Under the pieces are notes generated by a model that was not told the DNA's origin, did no database searches, and saw nothing but the letters and a program-made list of their open reading frames with translations. Positions 8,951 through 18,942 of a DNA stretch of 64,000 bases are shown here, in pieces; within the stretch, counting starts at the first letter, position 1, and the number at the start of each line of letters is the position of its first letter. This DNA is from Buttiauxella agrestis ATCC 33320. Its GTDB lineage: Bacteria; Pseudomonadota; Gammaproteobacteria; Enterobacterales; Enterobacteriaceae. The translations under genes were made by a program, and so were the position numbers. The stretch spans positions 186,001 through 250,000 of the forward strand of contig JALKFA010000001.1 in the NCBI GenBank assembly GCA_024169445.1, in the 5' to 3' direction.

Positions 8951-8973
8951 AAACCCCGCACAAGGCGGGGTTT
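8951..8973 (-). terminator. tdcE-proximal terminator hairpin
   Basis: Perfect 9-bp stem aaaccccgc / gcggggttt with loop acaag, about 40 bp after the tdcE stop. It lacks a long U-tract. The matching U-tract (six A on the + strand, 8332-8337) is found only beside the farthest hairpin copy at 8335-8357. Confidence 0.75.
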
Positions 8974-9012
8974 GAAATGGCACTCACTTCTCTGCGATTT
9001 CAGGATGAGAGA

Positions 9013-11307
9013 TTAAATCGAGTGCGTAAAGGTACGAGAAATCACATCCTGCTGCTGTTCACGCGTTAACGCATTAAAGCGCACCGCGTATCCAGAAACG
9101 CGAATGGTCAGCGTCGGGTAATTTTCTGGGTGCTCGACGGCATCCATCAGCATTTCACGGTTCATCACGTTAACGTTCAAGTGCTGCCCGCCCTCGGTTC
9201 TTACATCGTGATGGAAATATCCATCCAGCAGACCCACCAGGTTTAACTGACGCACTGCGTCATCTCGTCCCAGCGCGGCAGGCACAATTGAGAAGGTGTA
9301 AGAGATGCCATCTTTCGCATAACTGAACGGAAGTTTAGCGACAGAGGTTAATGACGCGACCGCACCTTTACGATCCCTGCCGTGCATCGGATTTGCGCCC
9401 GGGGCAAATGGCATTCCGGCACGACGGCCATCTGGCGTGTTACCGGTTTTCTGTCCATACACCACGTTTGAGGTGATCGTCAGGATCGATTGTGTCGGCA
9501 CCGCATTGCGATAGGTTGGCAGCGCCTGGATCTTCTTCATAAAGCGCTCAACCAGATCGCAGGCAATGGCATCAACGCGATCGTCATTATTACCATATTG
9601 CGGATATTCACCTTCAATAACGAAATCAACCGCCAGCCCAGTCTGGTCACGCACCGGTTTTACCGTGGCGTACTTAATCGCAGAAAGCGAATCCACCGCG
9701 ACTGACAAACCGGCAATTCCACACGCCATAGTGCGATAAACATCTCTGTCGTGCAGTGCCATCAGCGACGCTTCGTAGCTGTATTTGTCGTGCATGTAGT
9801 GAATAAGATTGAGCGCAGTCACGTATTGCGTCGCCAGCCAGTCCATAAAGTGATCGAGGCTATTCATCACCTTGTTATAGTCCAGCACGTCATCCAGCAA
9901 CATCGGCATTTTCGGCCCAACCTGGATTTTTAGCTTTTCGTCCATACCACCGTTGATGCAATACAACAGCGTTTTTGCCAGGTTGGCACGTGCCCCGAAG
10001 AACTGCATCTGTTTGCCGATCACCATTGGGCTGACGCAGCAGGCAATAGCGTAGTCATCACTGTCAAAATCACAGCGCATCAGATCGTCGTTTTCGTACT
10101 GTAACGATGAAGTTTCGATGGACACTTTGGCCGCATAAACCTTGAACGGCTTCGGTAAAGCTTCCGACCACAGGATAGTCAGATTCGGTTCTGGTGCCGG
10201 CCCCATGGTGTAAAGCGTGTTCAAATAGCGGTAGGCGTTTTTGGTGACCAGTGTGCGCCCATCAAGCCCCATACCGCCGATAACTTCTGTCGCCCAAATT
10301 GGGTCGCCGGAGAACAGAGAGTCAAATTCCGGGGTACGCAGGAAACGCACCATACGGATCTTCATAATGAAATGATCGACTAACTCTTGTGCCTGAAGCT
10401 CTGTCAGCACACCCGCTTTAAGGTCACGCTCGATATAAATATCGATAAACGAGGTAGTGCGGCCCAGTGACATCGCGCCACCATTTTGTGATTTCACCGC
10501 GGCCAGGTAGGCAAAATAGAGCCACTGCAATGCTTCCTGCGCATTGCCTGCCGGACGAGAAATATCAAAGCCGTAATTTGCCGCCATTTCCTGAATTTGC
10601 AACAAAGCACGGCGATGCTCCGACAGCTCCTCGCGCAGACGGATGACATCCTCAAGCTTTTCACCGCGCTCCAGTTGATTTTGCAAGTCAGCAAACTGCA
10701 ATTCACGTTCGCGCACTAAATAAGCGATGCCGTACAACGCCACGCGGCGATAGTCGCCAATAATGCGACCGCGCCCATAACCGTCCGGCAGGCCGGTCAA
10801 AACACCCGATTTGCGGCAGCGCAAAATATCTGGTGAGTAGACGTCAAACACCCCCTGATTATGTGTCTTACGCAACGAAGTAAACTGGTATTCGAAGTCT
10901 GAGTCCATTTCACGACCATAAGCTTCAAACGAGCTTTTGATCATGTTGATGCCGCCATACGGATGTAAGGCGCGTTTCAGCGGCTTGTCGGTTTGCAAAC
11001 CGACGATTTTTTCATGTTCTTTGACGATGTAACCCGGAGCATGCGCAGTAATCGTCGTGGCAATATTGGTATCGAAATCGACTGGCGCATGGGTAGCATT
11101 TTCGATGCGAATGCCATCCATCACCTTTTCCCACAGTGCGGTGGTCGCCGGAGTTGCGCCCGCTAAGAATGATTCATCACCCTCATACGGCGTATAGTTC
11201 TGCTGGATAAAATCCCGAACATTAATTGCCGTTTTCCATTCAACGCCCGAGAATTGCTGCCAGGCATGGGAATAATTTTCGTTGGTAATATCAACATCCA
11301 CTTTCAT
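9013..11307 (-). CDS. tdcE: 2-ketobutyrate/pyruvate formate-lyase TdcE
   Basis: 764 residues, identical in length to E. coli TdcE. It is a glycyl-radical enzyme that cleaves 2-ketobutyrate (from threonine) or pyruvate with CoA to propionyl- or acetyl-CoA plus formate under anaerobic conditions. The adjacent catalytic cysteines are in A-C-C-V-S-P-M near residue 417. The radical glycine is Gly739 in V-S-G-Y-A-V-R-F near the C-terminus. It needs the activase PflA, not encoded here. It ends the operon: tdcF and tdcG, which follow in E. coli, are absent and replaced by the repeat array. The start is 29 bp downstream of tdcD. Confidence 0.98.
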   Translation of the reverse strand: MKVDVDITNENYSHAWQQFSGVEWKTAINVRDFIQQNYTPYEGDESFLAGATPATTALWEKVMDGIRIENATHAPVDFDTNIATTITAHAPGYIVKEHEKIVGLQTDKPLKRALHPYGGINMIKSSFEAYGREMDSDFEYQFTSLRKTHNQGVFDVYSPDILRCRKSGVLTGLPDGYGRGRIIGDYRRVALYGIAYLVRERELQFADLQNQLERGEKLEDVIRLREELSEHRRALLQIQEMAANYGFDISRPAGNAQEALQWLYFAYLAAVKSQNGGAMSLGRTTSFIDIYIERDLKAGVLTELQAQELVDHFIMKIRMVRFLRTPEFDSLFSGDPIWATEVIGGMGLDGRTLVTKNAYRYLNTLYTMGPAPEPNLTILWSEALPKPFKVYAAKVSIETSSLQYENDDLMRCDFDSDDYAIACCVSPMVIGKQMQFFGARANLAKTLLYCINGGMDEKLKIQVGPKMPMLLDDVLDYNKVMNSLDHFMDWLATQYVTALNLIHYMHDKYSYEASLMALHDRDVYRTMACGIAGLSVAVDSLSAIKYATVKPVRDQTGLAVDFVIEGEYPQYGNNDDRVDAIACDLVERFMKKIQALPTYRNAVPTQSILTITSNVVYGQKTGNTPDGRRAGMPFAPGANPMHGRDRKGAVASLTSVAKLPFSYAKDGISYTFSIVPAALGRDDAVRQLNLVGLLDGYFHHDVRTEGGQHLNVNVMNREMLMDAVEHPENYPTLTIRVSGYAVRFNALTREQQQDVISRTFTHSI

Positions 11308-11336
11308 TACTTCATCCTCTGTACAACATTATTAAT

Positions 11337-12545
11337 TCAGGCGTATTCCGTGATACGACATTCTTTTCCTAAATGCAGGGCATCAAGCGCAATCATTTTT
11401 TCTTCGTTAGTCGGAATTACCGCGCAAACGATGGCAGAGCTGTCGCTGGAAATAATTCGCTGCCCGATACGATTAGGTTGGTTATTTCTTTCAATATCCA
11501 GGTCGATACCAAATACACGCAACCGTTCTGCCACCAGGCGACGAATCAGTATTGAATTCTCACCAATACCACCGGTAAAAATAACGCCATCAAAATTATT
11601 TAACGAAGCAGCATGGGCGCCTATGGTTCGGGCAATGCGGTGAACAAAAGTTTTAATCGCTAATTGCGCACGCACATCGCCATCATGCCAGGCTTTTTCC
11701 AGAGTGCGCAAATCTGACGATAAACCCGAAAGACCCAGCAGGCCGGACTCTTTATTGACGACTTGTTCAAGGTCGTCCATCGATTGCTGGGTCTGACGAG
11801 CAAGCCAGGCCATTGCGCCAAAATCCACGTCTCCGCAACGGGTGCCCATAATCAGCCCCTCGAGCGGTGTCATACCCATTGAGGTATCAACGCTTTCACC
11901 ATTTTGAACCGCACAAACCGAAGCTCCATTTCCTAAGTGAGCAATCACCAACCCTGAATTTACTGGGTTCAAGCCAGGTAACTCACCCGCTTGCTGGGAG
12001 ACATAGCGATGCGACGTGCCGTGGAACCCATAACGGCGAACCCCGTACTCTTCAAAATAGCGGTATGGCAGGCCGTACAGATAAGCTTCGGGCTTTAATG
12101 TCTGATGGAAACTGGTATCAAATACCGCGACCTGTGGAACATCCGGGAAACGAGTCCGCGCAGATTCCACCCCGTGTAAATTGGCGTAATTGTGCAATGG
12201 TGCCAACGGTGAAACCTGGCGAATCTGTTCTATAACCTCATCGGTAATTAAGACTGACTCACTAAATAAAGATCCACCGTGGGCAATACGGTGACCGACA
12301 AAAGCCACACTATCGATTAAATTCCGTATCTCAAGTTCAGCGGCTATTGCAGAAAGCGCTTCTTCATAATTCTGGTGAGCCAGAATAACTGGCTCTCCAT
12401 CATTGACCGTTAAAAAAGCTTTCTCAGTATTAATACCCTCACAAATTCCGGCTAAAAGTACATCGCAAGTTTCTGCATCTAATACTGAGAACTTAACCGA
12501 AGAAGAACCACAGTTAATCGTCAACACTACCGGATAATCATTCAT
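11337..12545 (-). CDS. tdcD: Propionate kinase TdcD
   Basis: 402 residues from the ATG at 12545 (M-N-D-Y-P-V-V-L), equal to E. coli TdcD. An upstream in-frame extension to 12581 is unsupported. It is an acetate/propionate kinase of the ASKHA fold and turns propionyl phosphate plus ADP into propionate plus ATP, the energy-yielding end of anaerobic threonine breakdown. The N-terminal phosphate motif [10 protein letters not shown], the H-R-I-A-H-G-G motif and the C-terminal nucleotide motif [10 protein letters not shown] are intact. It lies third-to-fourth in the tdcABCDE order between tdcC and tdcE. Confidence 0.97.
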   Translation of the reverse strand: MNDYPVVLTINCGSSSVKFSVLDAETCDVLLAGICEGINTEKAFLTVNDGEPVILAHQNYEEALSAIAAELEIRNLIDSVAFVGHRIAHGGSLFSESVLITDEVIEQIRQVSPLAPLHNYANLHGVESARTRFPDVPQVAVFDTSFHQTLKPEAYLYGLPYRYFEEYGVRRYGFHGTSHRYVSQQAGELPGLNPVNSGLVIAHLGNGASVCAVQNGESVDTSMGMTPLEGLIMGTRCGDVDFGAMAWLARQTQQSMDDLEQVVNKESGLLGLSGLSSDLRTLEKAWHDGDVRAQLAIKTFVHRIARTIGAHAASLNNFDGVIFTGGIGENSILIRRLVAERLRVFGIDLDIERNNQPNRIGQRIISSDSSAIVCAVIPTNEEKMIALDALHLGKECRITEYA

Positions 12546-12572
12546 TTTTAAATCCCACTCATCCTGAGCCAA

Positions 12573-12589
12573 TATACCCAAAATAATTA
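12573..12589. repeat. Scrap of an ERIC left end between tdcC and tdcD
   Basis: tatacccaaaataatt is identical to the left end of the full ERIC element at 3581. It is followed at once by the tdcC stop codon region rather than by ERIC core. It may be a deletion remnant, or chance in A/T-rich DNA. Confidence 0.45.
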
Positions 12590-13918
12590 GATAAGCTTGT
12601 AAACAATATTAAGAATGGTCAGCAAACCAATTACTGTGACAAAAATGTTTTCAGTTTTTCCTTTATATTTCGCCAGCGCAGGTGTTTTGCGAATCGCATA
12701 CATTGGCAGCAGGCAAAGCAGTGAAGCGATAATCGGTGCCCCCATGGCTTCGATTAAATCGAGGATGTTCGGGTTTGCGTAAGCCACAACCCAGGTCGAC
12801 CCCATGATAAACACCATGCTGATGAGGTTGAGCTTCCCACCGGATACTTTGGTTTTATCCCCTTTGTAGCCAAACTTGAGGACCAGGCCATTGAGCCCTT
12901 CGAGGGTGCCAAGATAGTGACCAAAGAAGGATTTGAAAATTGCCACCAGAGCAATAATCGATGCGCCATATTCAAGCGTGGTGGCGAAAGTCGATTTTGT
13001 GCCAGACATTGAGGAGAAGTGGTTCGCCAGGTATGAAAGCACAGGAATGTTTTGCGCTTTGGCTTCCGCCATATTTTGTGGAGAAAGCGTGAACAGACAG
13101 CTAAAGGCGAAGAACATCACGACGGCAACCATCAGCATGCTGGCGCGAGAGATAATCTTCGAACATTTGTCTTCAGTGTACTGCTTGCCAAAATCTTGCT
13201 CATACTCTTCACGTTTGGAAACCACGAACGAAGAGACAATCGGTGAAAAGTTAAAGGAGAAGACCATGATGGAAATACCCAGCCATACGGTCACCAGAAT
13301 GCCATCACTGCCGGTAAACGAAATATCACTTAGACTGACTTGATCGATAACCGCAGAGTTCCAGTAAGGAATCAGCGACACGGAGATCAAGATTAAGCAG
13401 GCAATGAAAGGGAACACCAAATAGCTCATCACTTTGACCATCAGGTCTTTGCCAAAGTAGATAACGAAAGCCATTAACAACAGCAGGAACAGTGCCACCA
13501 CACCACGGTTAAGCGGCATGAGCTGGAGCTGGTTTTCCCAGAATGTCATGAAGGTGTTGGTGATGGTGACACCGTATATCCACAACAATGGGCAGATGGC
13601 GAAAAAGTACAGGAAGGTAATGACCACACCACCTGTTTTACCAAAATGTTCTTCAACTGTTTCAGTGATATTTCCGGAGGGATTGCTGCCTGAAAGACAC
13701 AAACGCGCGAGCGCCCGGTGGCAATAGAATGCTATCGGAAAGGCAAGAAACAACATGATGAGAATTGGAATTAAACCGCCATAACCGGCACGAATAGGGA
13801 AAAATAAAACCCCGGCACCGATGGCCGTTCCAAATAAGCCTAATGTCCAGGTAGTGTCAGATTTGCGCCATTGCGATGTAACTTTTTGACCAACAAGTGT
13901 TGCATCTGTATTACTCAT
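12587..13918 (-). CDS. tdcC: Threonine/serine:H+ symporter TdcC
   Basis: 443 residues, as in E. coli TdcC. It is an inner-membrane symporter of the hydroxy/aromatic amino acid permease group that imports L-threonine and L-serine with protons for anaerobic catabolism. About eleven hydrophobic segments are visible. The N-terminal [13 protein letters not shown] motif, which forms the unwound substrate-binding helix of this superfamily, is at about residues 29-41. It follows tdcB, with an 87-bp gap holding a strong hairpin, and precedes tdcD. The gene order tdcB-C-D-E supports the assignment. Confidence 0.97.
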   Translation of the reverse strand: MSNTDATLVGQKVTSQWRKSDTTWTLGLFGTAIGAGVLFFPIRAGYGGLIPILIMLFLAFPIAFYCHRALARLCLSGSNPSGNITETVEEHFGKTGGVVITFLYFFAICPLLWIYGVTITNTFMTFWENQLQLMPLNRGVVALFLLLLMAFVIYFGKDLMVKVMSYLVFPFIACLILISVSLIPYWNSAVIDQVSLSDISFTGSDGILVTVWLGISIMVFSFNFSPIVSSFVVSKREEYEQDFGKQYTEDKCSKIISRASMLMVAVVMFFAFSCLFTLSPQNMAEAKAQNIPVLSYLANHFSSMSGTKSTFATTLEYGASIIALVAIFKSFFGHYLGTLEGLNGLVLKFGYKGDKTKVSGGKLNLISMVFIMGSTWVVAYANPNILDLIEAMGAPIIASLLCLLPMYAIRKTPALAKYKGKTENIFVTVIGLLTILNIVYKLI

Positions 13919-13958
13919 AATAAAATTCCTTTAAGTAATTTTATACGCGTTATATTTC

Positions 13959-13990
13959 AAGCTGCATCGCTATTATCTGTGATGCAGCTT
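13959..13990 (-). terminator. Intra-operon hairpin between tdcB and tdcC
   Basis: aagctgcatc / gatgcagctt form a perfect 10-bp stem around a 12-nt loop, 16 bp past the tdcB stop. There is no strong U-tract on the minus strand. It may set relative expression or mRNA stability of tdcAB against tdcCDE. Confidence 0.6.
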
Positions 13991-14005
13991 TAATTATTAG
14001 GGGGA

Positions 14006-14992
14006 TTAATCTACTGAGCCTGTAATCTGCGAAACACGCGAAAGGTCGATGTTCCCGCCAGAAATAATACTGACTGTCTTACGCCCTTTAATGTAGTGAT
14101 CTAACTTGCCGCTTAATAATGCCGCAGTGGCTAATGCGCCAGCACCTTCAGTGACGACTTTATTACGTTGAATCAGTGCCACCATGCTATTACGAATATC
14201 ATCTTCACTCACTAATACAATATCAGTCACTAACTTCTTGACAATTTCATAAGTGATTCGGCCAGGGCGCGCAACATCACAACCATCAGCTAAAGTACCT
14301 GATGTACGATGCGACATAAGCTCACCTTTATAGAACGAAGCTGCCATACCATGCACGTTTTCAGCCTGAACGCCGATGATATTAATTGTCGGGTTAATGG
14401 ATTTAATCGCTAGCGCAATACCGGCAATTAAACCACCGCCGCCAATAGGTACAATCACGTTATCGACGTCGTATAAATCTTCGAGGATTTCGAGGCCGAT
14501 AGTCCCCTGACCAGCAATCACTTTTTCATCGTCATACGGTGGAATGAAGATACGTCCTTCCATCTCAACGATTTCACTCACTTTGGCGATAGTGTCGTTG
14601 AAGTTATCGCCGTGCATCACAACTTCGGCAGAGTAGTCAGAGGTTGCGGCAACTTTAGATTTTGGTGCGCCATTAGGCATCACAACTTTGCCGTTAATAC
14701 CAAGGATGGCACAAGATAGTGAAACACCCTGCGCGTGGTTACCTGCAGAACACGCTACTACCCCTTTGCTTTTTTCTTCTTCGGTTAAAGAACTCAGCTT
14801 ATTAAAGGCACCGCGTATTTTAAATGAACCGGTACGCTGCATATTTTCAAACTTTAAAAATATTTCGCCCTTGCAGCATTCGCTAAGATAATTTGAGCGT
14901 GGCATTCCTGTTTTATAGATATAACCAGCAAGTCTTTTCTTTGCTTCTAGTACATCAATAATAGTGACAGGAAGTTCATAGTCGATATGCAT
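14006..14992 (-). CDS. tdcB: Catabolic threonine dehydratase TdcB
   Basis: 328 residues (E. coli 329). A fold-type II PLP enzyme that deaminates L-threonine to 2-ketobutyrate, or serine to pyruvate. The PLP lysine is Lys58 in G-S-F-K-I-R-G-A. The Gly-rich phosphate loop [10 protein letters not shown] is near residue 183. It lacks the C-terminal ACT-like regulatory domain of the biosynthetic enzyme IlvA, in keeping with the short catabolic form that is activated by AMP. It is transcribed with tdcA (102 bp upstream) as the second gene of the operon. Confidence 0.98.
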   Translation of the reverse strand: MHIDYELPVTIIDVLEAKKRLAGYIYKTGMPRSNYLSECCKGEIFLKFENMQRTGSFKIRGAFNKLSSLTEEEKSKGVVACSAGNHAQGVSLSCAILGINGKVVMPNGAPKSKVAATSDYSAEVVMHGDNFNDTIAKVSEIVEMEGRIFIPPYDDEKVIAGQGTIGLEILEDLYDVDNVIVPIGGGGLIAGIALAIKSINPTINIIGVQAENVHGMAASFYKGELMSHRTSGTLADGCDVARPGRITYEIVKKLVTDIVLVSEDDIRNSMVALIQRNKVVTEGAGALATAALLSGKLDHYIKGRKTVSIISGGNIDLSRVSQITGSVD

Positions 14993-15093
14993 GTTGACCT
15001 CAACATTTTAAAAACAGAAATATAGGTGGTGATAATATAATCAAATTATCACTGGGAATTGTTTATAGAATTCAGTTCAATTACTGAGTTTAA

Positions 15094-16032
15094 TTAAGCT
15101 ACTTCAGTTAATTGATTAAATTGAAACCGAGTACGTAATGAATGTTTTTTCGCAAGCTCAACTAATGTTGCTGCCGATTGAGTAATTCGATAATTTTTAG
15201 ACCATACGGCGGCATAACGAGCGATGGGTAATTTATCTTCCACAGGGATTTTAATAAATGAGTTGGAGCCAAATGGAGAAATCATATCTCGTGGAATGAC
15301 CGTCAGGAAATCAGCATTCAATACGAGATTATAAATCGTGACGACTGAGTCTGTTTTAACGATGTTTTCACTCTTAATATTATTTTTTTGCAGCGTGGTG
15401 AGAAGTTCACTGTAATATCCCATTTCCGTTTGCGGCAACACCCATTGTTCTTGCGTCAGATCGCTAAGCGTTGTTGTCCCTTGAATCTTCCGGGTTCGGT
15501 TCGCTACCAGAATGAACTCTGACTCAAACAATGGTTCGATATGCAGATCCTGTAACAACATCTCGTCGCTCAATGTACCAATCGCAAAATCCAGACGACC
15601 ATCGCGGATTGCAGGTAAGAAAGAGGACAGTTGAGCTTCGAACATCGAAACCTGAGCCTGTGGGAAAACTTCTTTAAACTCTTTCATCATCCCTGGCAAA
15701 AAAGTAAAACCAATCAGAGAGGGGTAACCGAATGAAACATCGACCACACCGTTGCCGACCATTTGATTCATTTCACTACACAGATTTCTCAACTCACGTG
15801 TGATGGACTCTGAGTAAGTCAGTAGAACTTTGCCTGCTTCGGTTAATTTTACACCGGTATTTTTTCTGATGATAAGTTCTAAGCCAAAATAGGCTTCCAT
15901 ATCACTAATAATTTTGCTGACCGCAGGCTGAGTCAGACTAAGTTGTTTTGCAGCAGAACCAAATGAACCACTCCTCACCACTTCCTGAAAGACAAGCAAC
16001 TGTTGTGTTTTAGGTAATGTATTATTGTCCAT
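15094..16032 (-). CDS. tdcA: LysR-type activator TdcA
   Basis: 312 residues, the same as in E. coli. The N-terminal helix-turn-helix (residues about 18-40, G-S-F-G-S-A-A-K-Q-L-S-L-T-Q-P-A-V-S-K) is followed by a LysR substrate-binding domain. TdcA is the activator of the tdc operon it leads. The upstream region has a class II CRP promoter, described separately. The small accessory gene tdcR that lies divergently upstream in E. coli is not visible: no plausible frame exists in 16033-16490. Confidence 0.97.
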   Translation of the reverse strand: MDNNTLPKTQQLLVFQEVVRSGSFGSAAKQLSLTQPAVSKIISDMEAYFGLELIIRKNTGVKLTEAGKVLLTYSESITRELRNLCSEMNQMVGNGVVDVSFGYPSLIGFTFLPGMMKEFKEVFPQAQVSMFEAQLSSFLPAIRDGRLDFAIGTLSDEMLLQDLHIEPLFESEFILVANRTRKIQGTTTLSDLTQEQWVLPQTEMGYYSELLTTLQKNNIKSENIVKTDSVVTIYNLVLNADFLTVIPRDMISPFGSNSFIKIPVEDKLPIARYAAVWSKNYRITQSAATLVELAKKHSLRTRFQFNQLTEVA

Positions 16033-16066
16033 GAAGTTCTGCGCCTAATTAATTTCCATGCCGCAG

Positions 16067-16110
16067 ATCATAACGAATAGTGATACCGATGTTATGTGGC
16101 TTGACTCACA
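16067..16110 (-). promoter_or_regulatory. tdc operon promoter with class II CRP site
   Basis: On the minus strand a -10 hexamer TATGAT spans 16072-16067. A CRP site (TGTGG-CTTGAC-TCACA on the + strand) is at 16095-16110, centred at 16102.5. A start site near 16061 places the CRP centre at -41.5, the class II geometry known for tdcA in E. coli. The site matches consensus at 9 of 10 conserved bases. Confidence 0.8.
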
Positions 16111-16500
16111 AATACTCGACCATCAATTGCATACAAAGCAGTCAAATAAAAAATATCATTTAAAAACAATGAATTACAGAATGGCGATCTGCCCTTAACA
16201 TGATGAATATCAACCTTATATACCCTGATAAAATAAAGTTATGGAGATAATTTAAACATATAAGCTTAAATAAGCCGCTGTTTATGCTGTTTTTTATTAT
16301 GGCAAGAGAAGATTTATCTTAAGTGGACTTCACGATATTAAACTAATTTTGTTATTTTTAAAATTTAATTAATGAAAGTTCTAATAATATTTGAATGTGT
16401 ATTTAAGTAAGATTTTTTATATAAAAATTAATAAAAGTGAATATGGATCGATATTTCAATAATAAATCTTGAGATAAAAGCGATTGCGCTCTCATCGTGA
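16111..16500. other. A/T-rich upstream region of tdc
   Basis: About 390 bp with very low G+C and no supported gene. In E. coli the equivalent region binds IHF and is opened by negative supercoiling. The run of A/T tracts here would suit IHF or H-NS binding, but I cannot call exact sites. Confidence 0.55.
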
Positions 16501-16501
16501 T

Positions 16502-16526
16502 AAAAAAGCCCGCACGAGGCGGGCTT
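16502..16526 (-). terminator. Terminator of epd-pgk-fbaA
   Basis: aagcccgc-ctcgt-gcgggctt on the minus strand is followed by a run of T (complement of taaaaaag). It starts about 25 bp after the fbaA stop codon. Confidence 0.93.
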
Positions 16527-16550
16527 GATTCAAGCATTGACTACTTCAAA

Positions 16551-17627
16551 TTACAGAACGTCGATCGCGTTCAGTTCTTTGAATGCTTGCTCCAGACGGG
16601 TGATCATAGAAGTCTGAGCAGAACGCAGCCATACGCGTGGATCGTAGTATTTCTTGTTCGGTTGGTCTTCGCCTTTCGGGTTGCCCAACTGGCCTTGCAG
16701 GTAAGCTTCGTTCGCTTTGTAGTAGTTCAGGATACCTTCCCATGTTGCCCACTGGGTATCGGTATCGATGTTCATTTTCACTACGCCGTAGCTTACGGAG
16801 TCTTTGATTTCTTGAGCAGAAGAACCAGAACCACCGTGGAATACGAAGTTCAGGCTGTTGTGCGGCAGATTATGTTTCTTAGAAACATAGTCCTGAGAAT
16901 CGCGCAGGATAGTTGGGGTCAGAACCACGTTACCTGGTTTGTAAACGCCGTGAACGTTACCGAAAGAAGCCGCGATAGTGAAGCGTGGGCTAATAGCATT
17001 CAGTTTTTCGTAAGCGTAATCAACGTCTTCTGGCTGAGTGTACAGAGAAGATGCGTCCATATGGCTGTTATCTACGCCATCTTCTTCGCCACCGGTGCAA
17101 CCCAGTTCGATTTCCAGAGTCATGCCGATTTTAGACATACGCTCCAGATACTTAGAACAGATTTCGATGTTCTCTTCCAGGGACTCTTCTGACAGGTCAA
17201 TCATGTGAGAAGAGAACAGTGGTTTGCCAGTTGCTGCGAAGTGTTTTTCGCCAGCGTCCAACAGGCCGTCTAACCATGGCAGCAGTTTCTTAGCGCAGTG
17301 GTCAGTGTGCAGGATAACTGGAACACCGTAATGTTCAGCCATCAGATGCACATGGTGCGCACCAGAGATACCACCGAGGATTGCAGCTTGTTGGCCTTCA
17401 GCTTTCAGGCCTTTACCCGCCATGAACGCTGCGCCACCGTTGGAGAACTGAACGATAACTGGTGCTTTAACTTTTGCAGCAGTTTCGATAACGGCGTTGA
17501 TAGAGTCAGTGCCTACGCAGTTAACTGCTGGCAGAGCAAAATTGTTTTCTTTTGCTACCTGGAAAACTTTCTGTACGTCATCACCGGTGATAACACCTGG
17601 TTTTACGAAATCAAAAATCTTAGACAT
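16551..17627 (-). CDS. fbaA: Class II fructose-bisphosphate aldolase
   Basis: 359 residues from the ATG at 17627 (M-S-K-I-F-D-F), the exact E. coli length. A 16-residue upstream extension is rejected. It cleaves fructose 1,6-bisphosphate to DHAP and glyceraldehyde 3-phosphate using Zn2+. Asp109 and the Zn ligand His110 lie in H-T-D-H-C-A-K-K, and the phosphate-binding G-G-S-G-S-S loop is near residue 265. It is the last gene of epd-pgk-fbaA, with a strong terminator downstream. Codon choice is visibly optimal, as expected of a very highly expressed gene. Confidence 0.99.
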   Translation of the reverse strand: MSKIFDFVKPGVITGDDVQKVFQVAKENNFALPAVNCVGTDSINAVIETAAKVKAPVIVQFSNGGAAFMAGKGLKAEGQQAAILGGISGAHHVHLMAEHYGVPVILHTDHCAKKLLPWLDGLLDAGEKHFAATGKPLFSSHMIDLSEESLEENIEICSKYLERMSKIGMTLEIELGCTGGEEDGVDNSHMDASSLYTQPEDVDYAYEKLNAISPRFTIAASFGNVHGVYKPGNVVLTPTILRDSQDYVSKKHNLPHNSLNFVFHGGSGSSAQEIKDSVSYGVVKMNIDTDTQWATWEGILNYYKANEAYLQGQLGNPKGEDQPNKKYYDPRVWLRSAQTSMITRLEQAFKELNAIDVL

Positions 17628-17729
17628 GTTTGGTTGTCCTGTATCGTCGGCCGTTAGAAAAAACGTTTGTGCCACCTAAGACTTAGCGGCGGCAAAAATT
17701 AAACGGGCAGGAGACCCTGCCCATCATCA

Positions 17730-18893
17730 TTACTTCTTAGCGCGCTCTTCGAGCATAGCTACTGCTGGCAGAACTTTGCCTTCCACGAATTCGAGGAAAG
17801 CGCCGCCACCAGTGGAGATGTAGGAGATTTTGTCTGCAATACCGAACAGGTCGATAGCTGCCAGGGTGTCACCGCCGCCTGCAATAGAGAACGCTTCGCT
17901 GTCTGCGATTGCATTGGCAACGATTTCAGTACCTTTACGGAAGTTCGGGAATTCGAACACGCCAACCGGGCCGTTCCACAGAATGGTTTTTGCATTCTTC
18001 AGGATTTCAGCCAGTTGCTGCGCAGAAGCATCACCGATATCCAGAATCTGCTCGTCAGATTTCACGTCGTTGACAGATTTCAGAGTTGCCGTAGCAGTCT
18101 CAGAGAACTCAGTCGCTACGCGAACATCAGCAGGAACTGGGATGTCACAAATAGTCAGCAGGCGTTTAGCTTCGTCAACCAGGTCTGCTTCGTACAGGGA
18201 TTTACCGACGTTGTGGCCTTGAGCAGCAACGAAAGTGTTCGCGATGCCACCACCAACAATCAGCTGGTCAGCAATTTTGGACAGGGAATCCAGAACGGTC
18301 AGCTTGGTAGAAACTTTAGAACCGCCAACGATAGCCACCATTGGGCGAGCAGGTTCTTTCAATGCTTTACCCAGTGCGCTCAGCTCTTCAGCCAGCAGCG
18401 GGCCAGCACAAGCGATATCTGCGAATTTGCCAACGCCGTGGGTAGAAGCCTGTGCACGGTGTGCAGTACCGAAAGCGTCCATGACGAATACGTCGCACAG
18501 TGCAGCGTATTTTTTAGACAGGGTTTCGTCGTCTTTCTTTTCGCCTTTGTTAAAGCGAACGTTTTCCAGAACAACCAGTTCACCCGCAGCAACTTCAACG
18601 CCATCGAGGTAATCTTTAGCCAGGCGAACCGGAGCAGACAATTTGTCTTTCAGGTAGTTAACAACCGGCAGCAGAGAGAATTCTTCGTTGTACTCGCCTT
18701 CAGTCGGACGACCCAGGTGAGAAGTTACCATCACTTTAGCGCCTTGTTTCAGGGCTAATTCGATAGTTGGCAGTGATGCACGGATACGTGCGTCAGATGT
18801 CACTTTCCCTTCTTTAACTGGTACGTTCAAATCTGCACGGATCAGAACACGTTTTCCAGCCAGATCCAGATCGGTCATCTTAATTACAGACAT
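17730..18893 (-). CDS. pgk: Phosphoglycerate kinase
   Basis: 387 residues, as in E. coli. It transfers phosphate from 1,3-bisphosphoglycerate to ADP in glycolysis. The N-domain substrate motif R-A-D-L-N-V-P and basic-patch residues are near 19-25. The C-domain nucleotide motifs G-G-S-K-V and the Gly-rich S-T-G-G-G-A near the C-terminus are intact. It is the middle gene of the operon, 49 bp after epd and about 100 bp before fbaA. Its codon use is strongly biased, like that of fbaA. Confidence 0.99.
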   Translation of the reverse strand: MSVIKMTDLDLAGKRVLIRADLNVPVKEGKVTSDARIRASLPTIELALKQGAKVMVTSHLGRPTEGEYNEEFSLLPVVNYLKDKLSAPVRLAKDYLDGVEVAAGELVVLENVRFNKGEKKDDETLSKKYAALCDVFVMDAFGTAHRAQASTHGVGKFADIACAGPLLAEELSALGKALKEPARPMVAIVGGSKVSTKLTVLDSLSKIADQLIVGGGIANTFVAAQGHNVGKSLYEADLVDEAKRLLTICDIPVPADVRVATEFSETATATLKSVNDVKSDEQILDIGDASAQQLAEILKNAKTILWNGPVGVFEFPNFRKGTEIVANAIADSEAFSIAGGGDTLAAIDLFGIADKISYISTGGGAFLEFVEGKVLPAVAMLEERAKK

Positions 18894-18942
18894 GGTGAAT
18901 CCTCTCGTTGATTCTTAAAGTTTTGCGGACGCTTTATGCGCC

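Larger units (their letters stand above)
8332..8973. repeat. Tandem array of terminator hairpin plus REP pair (154 bp x4)
   Basis: Five copies of a hairpin (aaaccccgc-acaag-gcggggttt and variants) starting near 8335, 8490, 8644, 8798 and 8951 are separated by four modules. The repeat period is exactly 154 bp. Each module runs agattrctgacaaaggg, then a REP unit (gtaggg...catccacc), then an inverted REP unit (gtcggatgacg...ccgacctac), then tttgtcatcagtct. Copies 1 and 3 share variants (gtggctaagcg, gaagacg), and copies 2 and 4 share others (gtggataagcg, gaagaag). This implies duplication of a 308-bp dimer. No open frame is supported. Confidence 0.93.

Noticed and set aside
8332-8973. Possible CRISPR array
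   Set aside because: Units are 154 bp and nearly identical throughout. There are no short direct repeats with unique spacers and no cas genes nearby.
16033-16500. tdcR gene upstream of tdcA
   Set aside because: No frame of suitable size with a start signal exists on the plus strand in this A/T-rich interval.
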